From Eubacterium sp. (lineage in GTDB: Bacteria; Bacillota; Clostridia; Oscillospirales; Acutalibacteraceae): a stretch of 34,261 nucleotides of DNA. Under the pieces are notes generated by a model. The model did no database searches and was not told the DNA's origin. It was given only the letters and a program-made list of their open reading frames with translations. Positions within the stretch are counted from its first letter, which is position 1. Each line of letters begins with the position of its first letter. A program made the translations under genes and the position numbers. The DNA lies in the NCBI GenBank assembly GCA_022772725.1, contig JALEZT010000050.1:1-34261 (forward strand), given 5' to 3'. Below, piece after piece: positions 25,619 through 34,261 of the stretch.

Positions 25619-28252
25619 GTGGCTAAAAAGGAAAACGGATTGTCTCCTATGATGGAGCAGTATTTTCAAATAAAAAGTGAATATCCCGATATGCTTCTGT
25701 TTTTCCGCCTCGGTGATTTTTACGAGATGTTTTTTGACGATGCTAAAATTGCTTCGGAGGAGCTTGACCTTGTTTTAACAGGTCGCGATTGCGGTCAGGA
25801 GGAGCGCGCGCCGATGTGCGGAGTGCCCTTCCATTCGGCAGACAGCTATATTGCAAAGCTTGTAAACAGAGGATATAAGGTTGCAATTTGCGAGCAGCTT
25901 GAAGACCCAAAGCTCGTTAAAGGGCTTGTTAAAAGAGATGTTGTAAGAATCATCACTCCCGGAACGGTTATTGAGGGCAATATGCTTGATGATGCCGTTA
26001 ATAATTATCTTTGCGTTATATGCAAGGAGGGCAAAGAGGTTGGGCTTTGCTTTGCAGATGTTTCAACCGCTGAATTTCATTTAACCTCCGTTAAGGAGGA
26101 GGGCGCAGAGGAGCAGATAATAAATCAGCTTTCAACATATCAGCCGCGCGAAATTCTCATCAATTCTCCCGTGCTTGATTATTCGCAGGTTGCCGATTTT
26201 GTTAAATCAAGGTTTAACACTGAATTGCAGCTTCTTGACGATGAAAAATTCAATTATGAAAGCGCAACCGAAGTGATTCTTGAAACGCTGAAAAAGGAAG
26301 AAATTTCTTCTCTTTCTCTCTCATCAAGCAGAGCCGCCGTGTGCGCTCTCGGATGCGTTATAGATTATCTTAAAGCCGTTCAGAAAAAGGACGAAATCGA
26401 AACTCCCGCCGAGCTTGATTATTTCGATAACGAGGAATATATGAAGCTCGATATAAACGCAAGGCGTAATCTTGAATTAACAAAATCAATGATGACGGGC
26501 GATAAAAAGCATTCGCTTCTTTGGGTTATTGATAAAACAAAAACGGCAATGGGCAAGCGTCTTATTAGAAATTGGCTCGAAAGACCGCTGATGTCTGCCG
26601 CAAAAATAACAAAGCGTCAAAACGCAATCGGCGAGCTTGCAGATAATGCACCGCTTCGCGATAAAATCAGAGGCGCGCTTTCGGGCATAAGCGATATTGA
26701 AAGGCTTATGGCGCGCATTGCTTATTCAACGGCGAACGCAAAGGAATTAAAATCCCTTGAAGCCGCAATCGGTAAGCTTCCCGAAATAAAGGCTCTTGCA
26801 GGCGAGTGCTCAACGGCTCTTCTTAAAGAGATTTATTCAAATATAGATTTGCTTTCGGATGTTTCCGATTTAATTTCAAGGGCAATTGTTGATGAGCCGC
26901 CGTTCACTCTTCGCGAGGGCGGAATGATAAAAAGCGGCTTTAACCCCGAAATAGACGAGCTTAAAGCAATTGTTGAGGACGGCGCAGGAATTGTTGCTTC
27001 AATTGAAGCAAAGCAACGCGAGGAAACGGGAATACCGAAGCTTAAAGTGGGCTACAACAGAGTTTTCGGCTATTATATCGAGGTAACTAATTCGTATAAA
27101 GACCTCGTTCCCGACAGCTACATAAGAAAGCAAACCTTAACAAACTGCGAAAGATATATAACTCAGGAGCTCAAAGAGCTTGAAGGCAAGATTATCGGCG
27201 CAAAGGATAGGTGCATTTCTCTTGAATACGATATCTTCTGCCGAGTAAGAGAAACTGTTTCCGCCGAGGTTATGCGTATTCAAAAAACGGCAAAGGCACT
27301 TGCGCTTCTTGATGTTCTTGCAGGTCTTGCCGAAACCGCGGTTAATAACAATTATGTTTGCCCGCAGATAAATAATAACGGAATAATTGATATTAAGGAC
27401 GGCAGACACCCTGTTGTTGAAGCACTTCTTGACGGCGCACCGTTTGTTCCGAACGACACCCTGCTTGATAACGGCGAAAACAGATGCGCCATTATAACAG
27501 GACCTAATATGGCAGGTAAATCAACATATATGCGCCAAACCGCGCTTATAGTTTTGCTTGCGCAGATAGGCTCGTTCGTTCCTGCGCGGTATGCAAATAT
27601 CTGTATTGTTGACGCCTTGTTTACCCGTGTGGGCGCGTCAGACGATTTGGCAACCGGTCAGTCAACCTTTATGGTTGAAATGAATGAGGTTTCGTCAATC
27701 CTTAAAAATGCAACTAAAAACAGCCTTATCATTCTTGATGAAATAGGCAGAGGAACCTCAACCTTTGACGGTATGAGCATTGCGCGTGCCGTGCTCGAAT
27801 ATGTCTGCAAAAAGAAAACGCTCGGCGCAAAAACTCTTTTTGCAACTCATTATCACGAATTAACCGCTATGGAGGGGCTTCTTGACGGCGTTAAGAATTA
27901 TTCAATCGCTGTTAAAAAGAGGGGCGACGATATAACCTTTCTGCGCAGAATTGTTCGCGGCGGAGCAGATGAAAGCTTCGGTATTGAGGTTGCAAAGCTT
28001 GCCGGAGTTCCCGACAGTGTTGTTAAGCGCGCAAAGGTTATTCTTAAAGAGCTTGAACAAAACAAGATTGATATAGAATTTAAGGCAGAGGATGCCGTTG
28101 TTGAGGAAACAGAGGATATTCAGTATAATTTCTCCGCAAACGGCAAAAACGAAATTCTTGAAATATTAAAAGCAACAGATGTTAACACTCTAACGCCTAT
28201 TGAAGCAATGCAAACGCTTTACGATTTAAAGAAAAAGGCAGAGGAGCTATAA
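25619..28252 (+). CDS. mutS: DNA mismatch repair protein MutS (GTG start)
   Basis: SPMMEQYFQIKSEYPDMLLFFRLGDFYEMFFDDA, TGPNMAGKSTYMRQTALIVLLAQIGSFVPA, DEIGRGTSTFDGMSIA. Confidence 0.98.
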   Translation: MAKKENGLSPMMEQYFQIKSEYPDMLLFFRLGDFYEMFFDDAKIASEELDLVLTGRDCGQEERAPMCGVPFHSADSYIAKLVNRGYKVAICEQLEDPKLVKGLVKRDVVRIITPGTVIEGNMLDDAVNNYLCVICKEGKEVGLCFADVSTAEFHLTSVKEEGAEEQIINQLSTYQPREILINSPVLDYSQVADFVKSRFNTELQLLDDEKFNYESATEVILETLKKEEISSLSLSSSRAAVCALGCVIDYLKAVQKKDEIETPAELDYFDNEEYMKLDINARRNLELTKSMMTGDKKHSLLWVIDKTKTAMGKRLIRNWLERPLMSAAKITKRQNAIGELADNAPLRDKIRGALSGISDIERLMARIAYSTANAKELKSLEAAIGKLPEIKALAGECSTALLKEIYSNIDLLSDVSDLISRAIVDEPPFTLREGGMIKSGFNPEIDELKAIVEDGAGIVASIEAKQREETGIPKLKVGYNRVFGYYIEVTNSYKDLVPDSYIRKQTLTNCERYITQELKELEGKIIGAKDRCISLEYDIFCRVRETVSAEVMRIQKTAKALALLDVLAGLAETAVNNNYVCPQINNNGIIDIKDGRHPVVEALLDGAPFVPNDTLLDNGENRCAIITGPNMAGKSTYMRQTALIVLLAQIGSFVPARYANICIVDALFTRVGASDDLATGQSTFMVEMNEVSSILKNATKNSLIILDEIGRGTSTFDGMSIARAVLEYVCKKKTLGAKTLFATHYHELTAMEGLLDGVKNYSIAVKKRGDDITFLRRIVRGGADESFGIEVAKLAGVPDSVVKRAKVILKELEQNKIDIEFKAEDAVVEETEDIQYNFSANGKNEILEILKATDVNTLTPIEAMQTLYDLKKKAEEL

Positions 28253-28278
28253 AAATTCAGCAAAAAGAGGTGATATAA

Positions 28279-30216
28279 ATGCCCAAAATCAATGTGCTCC
28301 CCAAGGAGGTTTACAGCCTTATCGCCGCAGGCGAGGTTGTTGAGCGTCCTATGAGCATTGTTAAGGAAATGATTGAAAATTCAATAGATGCCGGTGCGCA
28401 TCGCATAACGGTTGAAATCAAAAACGGCGGAACAACATATATCCGTATAACAGATGACGGTTGCGGAGTTGCACGCGAGGATATTCAAAGGGTGTTTATA
28501 TCCCACGCAACCTCCAAAATCAAAACGCAGGAGGACCTTAATTTAATTTCTACTCTCGGCTTTCGAGGAGAAGCAATGGCTTCAATTGCCGCAGTTGCAA
28601 AGGTTGAAATGCTAACCAAAGCAAAGGACGAGGACATCGGAACGCGCTATGAGATAGCAGGCGGAGAGGAAATTGATTTGAGCGACGCAGGCTGTCCGAA
28701 CGGAACAACAATTGTTGTTCGCGATATGTTTTATAATGTTCCTGCGCGAATGAAATTCCTTAAAAAAGATGTAACAGAGGGAAATTCCGTTCAGGGCGTT
28801 GTAGACAGAATTGCTCTTTCTCATCCCGAAATCTCTTTCCGCTTTATACGGGATGGAAAGCAGGTGCTTTTAACCTCGGGAAACGGCAGTCTCAAATCAG
28901 CCGTTTATTCCGTTCTCGGCGCAGATGTTTGTGAAACGCTAATTGATGTTGATTATTCCTATTCGGGAATGAGGGTAACAGGCTTGGTCAGCAAGCCTCA
29001 CGAATCCAGAAAAAGCAGAGCAATGCAGTTCTTTTTCATAAACGGCAGACTTGTTAAAAGTGCCGCTGCCGCCGCCGCTCTCGAACAGGCGTATAAAAAT
29101 TCAATTATGGCAGGCAGGTTCCCTGCGTGCATACTCAATATTGAGATAGATCCAAAGCTTGTTGATGTTAATGTTCATCCTGCAAAAATCGAGGTGCGCT
29201 TCGTTAATGAAAAGCCTGTTTTCGATTTGATTTATTACGGCGTTAAAACCGCAATAGAAACGAAAAACACGGTTAAGCAGGCGCAGTTTTACACGGAGGA
29301 GGACGGCAGAACTTACAGAAGCCTTGAAAAAAACAGCACAAAAATTGATTTCGGCGTTAAGCCCGAGGCTCCCGTTCAAATAACACTCAGCACGCCCGAG
29401 GAAATCCAAAGAGCTAAACGCTCACAAAACGAATGGACTCTCTCTTCCTCTCGCGGACACCAAAAAAGGCCCGAAAGCTTCGGCAACCCGAAGGACTATA
29501 AAATAGTCAGTCAAAGCGTTTTCTCAAACGAGGAAAAGGTTGATGACACTCCGTTTAAAACAACGGTTAAGCTTGATTTTTCAAGCATAAAAACGGACAC
29601 GCCCGACGAAATCGTGATTGACGACAGTATGACGACTATTCCCGATTTTAAAATAGTGGGCGAGGCGTTTAAAACATATATCATTGTTGAAATTGAAAAT
29701 AACCTTTATTACATAGATAAGCATGCCGCTCACGAGCGTATTAATTATGAAAGGCTTCGTGAGGACGCAAGGAAAAACGGCATTGCCTCGCAGGTGCTGC
29801 TTTCGCCCGTTGCCGTTAATTTAACGGCAGATGAATATAATGCCGTAACGCAAAATCTTTCGCTTCTGAAAAAATGCGGCTTTTCCGTTGAGGAATTCGG
29901 CGGCTTAACAGTTATTGTGCGCGAAACGCCTTCGCTTCTTGACGGCGTGGATGTTAAGGATTTAATCACGGAAATTGCGCAGAAGCTTCTTGAACACAAA
30001 ACGGATATTGAGCCCGATAAAATGGATTGGATTTTCCATTCCGCTTCGTGCCGCTCGGCAGTTAAGGGCGGAGATTTTACCTCTCCCGAGGAAAGAGCGC
30101 TTTTCGTTAAAAAGCTTCTTTCAATGCCCGATATTAAATACTGCCCCCACGGCAGACCCGTTATGATAAAAATTTCAAAATACGAAATAGAAAAGCAATT
30201 CGGAAGAATACAGTAG
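28279..30216 (+). CDS. mutL: DNA mismatch repair endonuclease MutL
   Basis: VYSLIAAGEVVERPMSIVKEMIENSIDAGA, GFRGEAMASIAAV; C-terminal DKHAAHERINYE and CPHGRP metal-site motifs. Confidence 0.97.
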   Translation: MPKINVLPKEVYSLIAAGEVVERPMSIVKEMIENSIDAGAHRITVEIKNGGTTYIRITDDGCGVAREDIQRVFISHATSKIKTQEDLNLISTLGFRGEAMASIAAVAKVEMLTKAKDEDIGTRYEIAGGEEIDLSDAGCPNGTTIVVRDMFYNVPARMKFLKKDVTEGNSVQGVVDRIALSHPEISFRFIRDGKQVLLTSGNGSLKSAVYSVLGADVCETLIDVDYSYSGMRVTGLVSKPHESRKSRAMQFFFINGRLVKSAAAAAALEQAYKNSIMAGRFPACILNIEIDPKLVDVNVHPAKIEVRFVNEKPVFDLIYYGVKTAIETKNTVKQAQFYTEEDGRTYRSLEKNSTKIDFGVKPEAPVQITLSTPEEIQRAKRSQNEWTLSSSRGHQKRPESFGNPKDYKIVSQSVFSNEEKVDDTPFKTTVKLDFSSIKTDTPDEIVIDDSMTTIPDFKIVGEAFKTYIIVEIENNLYYIDKHAAHERINYERLREDARKNGIASQVLLSPVAVNLTADEYNAVTQNLSLLKKCGFSVEEFGGLTVIVRETPSLLDGVDVKDLITEIAQKLLEHKTDIEPDKMDWIFHSASCRSAVKGGDFTSPEERALFVKKLLSMPDIKYCPHGRPVMIKISKYEIEKQFGRIQ

Positions 30217-30217
30217 T

Positions 30218-31138
30218 ATGAGCAAAACAAAAATAATCGTTGTTGCAGGGCCAACCGCAAGCGGAAAAACAGGACTTGCCGTTGAAATTGCAAAGGCAGT
30301 CTCGGGCGAGGTTATTTCAGCCGATTCAATGCAGGTTTATAAGGGAATGAGCATTGCCTCCGCCGCGCCCGCTCAAAAGGAAATGCAGGGCGTTGCCCAT
30401 CATCTTGTTGAGTTTCTTGACCAAAGCGAAGGCTTTTCCGTTTCGGATTTCTGCCGCTTGGCAAAGGAAAAAATCAGCGAAATATCTGCGCGCGGAAATG
30501 TTCCCGTTATTGCCGGCGGAACAGGGCTTTTTATAGACAGTCTTGTTGATAATATCAATTTTACCGAAGCTCAAACGGATTTTGAATTGCGCGAAAGGCT
30601 TATGCAAAAGGATTGCGATGAGCTTTATTCAATGCTTCTTGAAGTGGATAAAGAGGCGGCTGAAAAAATCCATAAAAACAATAAAAAGCGCGTTGCGCGT
30701 GCCTTGGAAATTTATTATTCCTCGGGCTCAACAAAAACAGCGCAGGATATAAATTCAAAAAAAGAGGAAAGCCCCTATGAGGTCCTTTATTTTGTTATCG
30801 GCTTTAAAAGCAGAGAGGTGCTTTATGAAAGAATAAACCGCCGTGTTGATTTAATGGTTGAGGCAGGGCTTGTTGAAGAAGCAAGGGAAAATCTTTCAAA
30901 GGAAAAGGCAACCTCTGCTCAGGCAATAGGGCATAAGGAGCTTGCGCCGTATTTCAGCGGCGAAAAGTCGCTCGGGCAGGCACTTGATGATTTAAAAAGA
31001 GAAACACGCCGCTATGCAAAAAGGCAGATAACCTGGTTTAAAAGGCGCAAAAACGCAGTTTGGCTTTATGCCGATGAAGAGGGCGCCGATATTGTTAAAG
31101 CGGCAGTTGATAAAAGCAGGGAATTTTTAAATGGATAA
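30218..31138 (+). CDS. miaA: tRNA dimethylallyltransferase
   Basis: VVAGPTASGKTGLAVEIAKAVSGEVISADSMQVYKGMSIASA; VIAGGTGLFIDSLV; RRYAKRQITWFKRR. Confidence 0.97.
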   Translation: MSKTKIIVVAGPTASGKTGLAVEIAKAVSGEVISADSMQVYKGMSIASAAPAQKEMQGVAHHLVEFLDQSEGFSVSDFCRLAKEKISEISARGNVPVIAGGTGLFIDSLVDNINFTEAQTDFELRERLMQKDCDELYSMLLEVDKEAAEKIHKNNKKRVARALEIYYSSGSTKTAQDINSKKEESPYEVLYFVIGFKSREVLYERINRRVDLMVEAGLVEEARENLSKEKATSAQAIGHKELAPYFSGEKSLGQALDDLKRETRRYAKRQITWFKRRKNAVWLYADEEGADIVKAAVDKSREFLNG

Positions 31139-32399
31139 GGATAATTCAAATTCAAAAAAACAGAATAAAATTTCCGAAATTCTTGCAAGGGCAGACGGGC
31201 AGATGATTGCAATGGTGTTCCTTGTTCTGCTGATTTTCATTTATGTTTTCGTTGAGTGCTTCGGCATTTTCAATGTCAGCCTCAAAACGCAAACGGCGCT
31301 GGTTTCAATCGTTTATGAAACAGTTGATGTTCAGGCGCTTGTTGTAAGAGATGAACACACCGTTTCGGCAGAGGAAAACGCAGTAACGGTTGCCTCGGTG
31401 GGCGATTGCGAAAAGGTTAAGGAAGGCGGCGAAATTGCAAGGGCTTTCTCGTCCGAGGAAAGCGCAAAGGCTTTCAGCGAGTATGAAAAGCTTGCCGAAA
31501 AGGCCGATTATTATGCAGATTTGGAAAGCCGAAGCGTCGGTCAGGTAACAGATGTTGAGTCGCTTGATAAGGATATTCTTATTGATGTTAATTCATATAT
31601 CCGCGCGTGCTCAAACGGCAATGTGCAGGAAGCCGAGGAATATCAAAACGAGCTAAACGATAAATTTACCCGCCGCCAAATACTTATCGGGCAGGAGGTT
31701 GATTTTGCCTCTGTTATAAGCGAGATAAAGCAGGCGGCTTCGGGTTTAAGCATTTCAAAGCCAACGGGATATATAAAGGCAGACGCCTCGGGAATTTTTT
31801 CAAGCTATACAGACGGACTTGAACGCTCCTTTGATTATTCCTCTGTTGAACAGCTTGATATTGAAACGCTTTCGCAGTATATGGAAGCAGCAGGCACAGC
31901 CTCGCAAACCGACAGTATCGGCAAGCTCATAACAAGCTTTGACTGGTATTTCTGCGCAGTTGTTAATGCAAAGGATGTTGCTCCCCTTAAAAACGGAGGA
32001 AAGGTTGATGTTGCCGTTTCGGGAAGTGATGAGGTTTATACCTGCCGTATCGTTTCGGGCGCAGACGCTGATTTGGGCGCGGAGCAAACGGTTCTCATTC
32101 TTAAATGCAGTCTTATGAACAGTGAAATTGCTTCGTTAAGGCTTGCGGATATTGAAATAAGAGTTAATTCCTATACGGGAATAAAGCTTCCCGCAGAGGC
32201 GGTTCATGTTAATAACGGCGAAAAGGGTGTTTATGCGCTTGTTGCCTCCGTTGTTAAATGGCGTAAAGCAGATATACTTTACACAACTGACGATTATGTT
32301 GTTTTAAGCTATACGCCCGAGGAGGACGGCGGCATAAAGCTTTATGACCAAATTGTTGTTCAGGGAAAGGAGCTTCACGATGGAAAGGTTTACACCTGA
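31131..32399 (+). CDS. HlyD/membrane-fusion-like single-TM protein
   Basis: One N-terminal TM helix, long extracytoplasmic region with barrel-sandwich-like VYETVDVQALVVRDEHTV...KEGGEIARAF and C-terminal VKWRKADILYTTDDYVVL...LYDQIVVQGKELHDGKVY. Confidence 0.65.
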   Translation: MDKDNSNSKKQNKISEILARADGQMIAMVFLVLLIFIYVFVECFGIFNVSLKTQTALVSIVYETVDVQALVVRDEHTVSAEENAVTVASVGDCEKVKEGGEIARAFSSEESAKAFSEYEKLAEKADYYADLESRSVGQVTDVESLDKDILIDVNSYIRACSNGNVQEAEEYQNELNDKFTRRQILIGQEVDFASVISEIKQAASGLSISKPTGYIKADASGIFSSYTDGLERSFDYSSVEQLDIETLSQYMEAAGTASQTDSIGKLITSFDWYFCAVVNAKDVAPLKNGGKVDVAVSGSDEVYTCRIVSGADADLGAEQTVLILKCSLMNSEIASLRLADIEIRVNSYTGIKLPAEAVHVNNGEKGVYALVASVVKWRKADILYTTDDYVVLSYTPEEDGGIKLYDQIVVQGKELHDGKVYT

Positions 32400-33108
32400 T
32401 GAAAACAGATTAAAATCGGTTGAGGAGAATTATAAAAGGGTTCTTGAAAATGTTAAGGAAAGCGCAGTTAAGGCAGGCAGAAGCGAAAGCGATGTTCGCC
32501 TGATGTGTGTAACCAAAACTGTTGAGCCTGTTTATATAAATAAAGCAATTGAGCTCGGCGCCGATTTAATAGGCGAAAACAGAGTTCAGGAATATCTCGG
32601 AAAAAGAGACGAGCTTAATCTCAGCGGCGTTGAACGCCATTTAATCGGCCATCTGCAAACGAATAAGGTTAAGCAGATTGTGGGCGAGGTGGATATGATT
32701 GAATCCGTTTCCTCCGTTAAGCTTGCAAAGGAAATTTCAAAGGTTTCCCTGCAAAAAGGCATAGTAACAAATTGTCTTGTTGAGGTTAATGTCGGCAAGG
32801 AGGAAAGCAAAAGCGGAATTTATCTTGAAGAGCTTGAAGAAACGCTTTGCGAAATCGCTCAGCTTCCCGCAATAAAGATTAAGGGCTTGATGACAATTCC
32901 TCCCATTTGCGAAACGCCCGATGAGGCTCGCAGATATTTTGCAATGCTTCGTCAATCTTTCATTGACATTAAGGATAAAAAAACCGATAATATAGATATG
33001 GAAATTCTGTCTATGGGAATGAGCGGCGATTATGAAGCCGCCGTTGCCGAAGGCTCAAATATAGTCAGAGTAGGCTCCGCAATATTCGGCGCCAGACAAT
33101 ATTTTTAA
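32380..33108 (+). CDS. yggS: YggS/PROSC-family PLP homeostasis protein
   Basis: VRLMCVTKTVEPVYINKAIELGADLIGENRVQEYLGKR, RHLIGHLQTNKVKQIV, LSMGMSGDYEAAVAEGSNIVRVGSAIFG; GGAG upstream of ATG 32380. Confidence 0.94.
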   Translation: MERFTPDENRLKSVEENYKRVLENVKESAVKAGRSESDVRLMCVTKTVEPVYINKAIELGADLIGENRVQEYLGKRDELNLSGVERHLIGHLQTNKVKQIVGEVDMIESVSSVKLAKEISKVSLQKGIVTNCLVEVNVGKEESKSGIYLEELEETLCEIAQLPAIKIKGLMTIPPICETPDEARRYFAMLRQSFIDIKDKKTDNIDMEILSMGMSGDYEAAVAEGSNIVRVGSAIFGARQYF

Positions 33109-33120
33109 GGAGGCAAAACA

Positions 33121-33612
33121 ATGGGATTTTTTGATAAGTTCACGGAAATAATCCGCGAGAGCGACGATGATGAATTTGATGATTTTTATGAGGAAAATCC
33201 GTCTTATTCAATGCCGGCTCCGCCGAGAAGAGAAAAGAGAAACAAAAGCGTAAAGGTTCCCAAGGAGGAAAGACCGGAAAGAATCCACCGCACCCGTGCA
33301 GAATCCGATAAGGTTGTTAATATCCACACAACTGCACAGCTTCAGGTTGTTCTTGTTAAGCCCGAAAGGTTTGAGGATGCCGCTTCAATAGGCGATAATC
33401 TTAATGAAAAAAGAACGGTTGTTCTTAATCTTGAATCAACAAACAGAGAGATTGCCCGCCGCTTGCTTGATTTCCTCAGCGGCGTTGCCTATGCGAATAA
33501 CGGGCAGATAAAAAGAGTTGCAAACAGCACCTATATCATCACTCCTTATAATGTTGATGTCATGGGCGATTTGATAGATGAGCTTGAAAACAACGGTATG
33601 ATAATGTACTGA
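33121..33612 (+). CDS. sepF: Cell division protein SepF
   Basis: VVLVKPERFEDAASIGDNLNEKRTVVLNLESTNREIARRLLDFLSGVAYANNGQIKRVANSTYIITPYNVDVMGD. Confidence 0.95.
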   Translation: MGFFDKFTEIIRESDDDEFDDFYEENPSYSMPAPPRREKRNKSVKVPKEERPERIHRTRAESDKVVNIHTTAQLQVVLVKPERFEDAASIGDNLNEKRTVVLNLESTNREIARRLLDFLSGVAYANNGQIKRVANSTYIITPYNVDVMGDLIDELENNGMIMY

Positions 33613-33634
33613 TTGAAACGGGAGGAGAATAAAT

Positions 33635-34261
33635 ATGATAACGCCAAGCCAAATTAAAGAAAAGGTGCTTTCAACCGCATCACACGGCTATGACATAGAC
33701 GAAACAAATGCTTTTATTGCAGAAATTGAAGAAGCATTTTCCGCGGTTTACAGCGAAAATAAAGAGCTTTACAGAAAAATGGAAATTCTTGCCTCAAAGG
33801 TTGAGGAATACAGAGCGGAGGAGGACACCATTAAGGAAGCGCTTCTCACGGCGCAAAAGGCGGCGTCCGACTTAACAAGGCAGGCGCAGAAGAAGGCAGA
33901 TGAGCTTCTTTCCGAAAGCGCACAGACTGTTCAAAACACAGTTCTTGACGCAAAGGAAAAGGCTGAAAAAATCATTTCCGAGGCGCGCGAATATTCAGCC
34001 GCGCTCACAAAGGAAAAAACAGATTCCGCAAATGCAATATTAAGCGAGGCGCAGGATAAGGCAGATAAGGAAATCGGCAATGCAAAGGCAGATGCCACCG
34101 CTCTGCTTGAAGAAGCAAAGAAAATCTCCTCCGAGCTTATAACAAAGGCAAAGCAGGAAAAGGAATATTACGATAGCTTAACCGCCGAATTAAAGGCTAA
34201 GTCAGAGGCGTTCAAGGCTCAGCTTGTTATGCTTTATGAGGCTCAGCTTGACGGTCTTGAA
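33635..34261 (+). CDS. DivIVA-family coiled-coil protein, 3' truncated by window edge
   Basis: Open to the window end (absent from ORF track): MITPSQIKEKVLSTASHGYDIDETNAFIAEIEEAFSAVYSENKELYRKMEIL followed by long coiled coil; GGGAGGAG RBS; follows sepF. Confidence 0.88.
   Translation, partial: MITPSQIKEKVLSTASHGYDIDETNAFIAEIEEAFSAVYSENKELYRKMEILASKVEEYRAEEDTIKEALLTAQKAASDLTRQAQKKADELLSESAQTVQNTVLDAKEKAEKIISEAREYSAALTKEKTDSANAILSEAQDKADKEIGNAKADATALLEEAKKISSELITKAKQEKEYYDSLTAELKAKSEAFKAQLVMLYEAQLDGLE

Noticed and set aside
29745-30293. 182-aa minus-strand ORF across mutL/miaA
   Set aside because: Antisense to two conserved genes; no RBS or domain support.

Overview
Mostly ordinary chromosomal sequence from a low-to-mid GC Gram-positive anaerobe; gene content suggests Clostridia/Oscillospiraceae (inference only). 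In order: (1) 3' part of a GH28-family gene; (2) aromatic amino acid cluster tyrA-aroB-aroA-aroC-pheA; (3) VTT/DedA-like membrane protein, divergent GHMP galactokinase-family gene, diacylglycerol-kinase-family gene; (4) six-gene module at about 9.7-16.4 kb: MacB/YtrE-type ATPase, CARDB-like membrane-anchored protein, FtsX/MacB permease, YtrA-type GntR regulator, YtrB-type ATPase, large ABC-2-like membrane protein; (5) oxaloacetate-decarboxylase-like gamma and beta genes without the alpha subunit; (6) pcrA/uvrD helicase; (7) minus-strand Cys-rich protein and malQ; (8) miaB-ricA/ylbF-mutS-mutL-miaA; (9) HlyD-like-yggS-sepF-divIVA (last gene truncated). No rRNA, tRNA, CRISPR array, transposase or phage genes were recognised. 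The best candidate for something less described is module 4. It resembles an expanded, rearranged Ytr-type antibiotic/cell-envelope-responsive ABC system with an extra CARDB-like protein, a palindromic YtrA-type operator candidate at its promoter, a likely non-canonical ACG start on the first gene, and a convergent 44-aa membrane peptide gene (absent from the ORF track) whose upstream region repeats part of the operator sequence.
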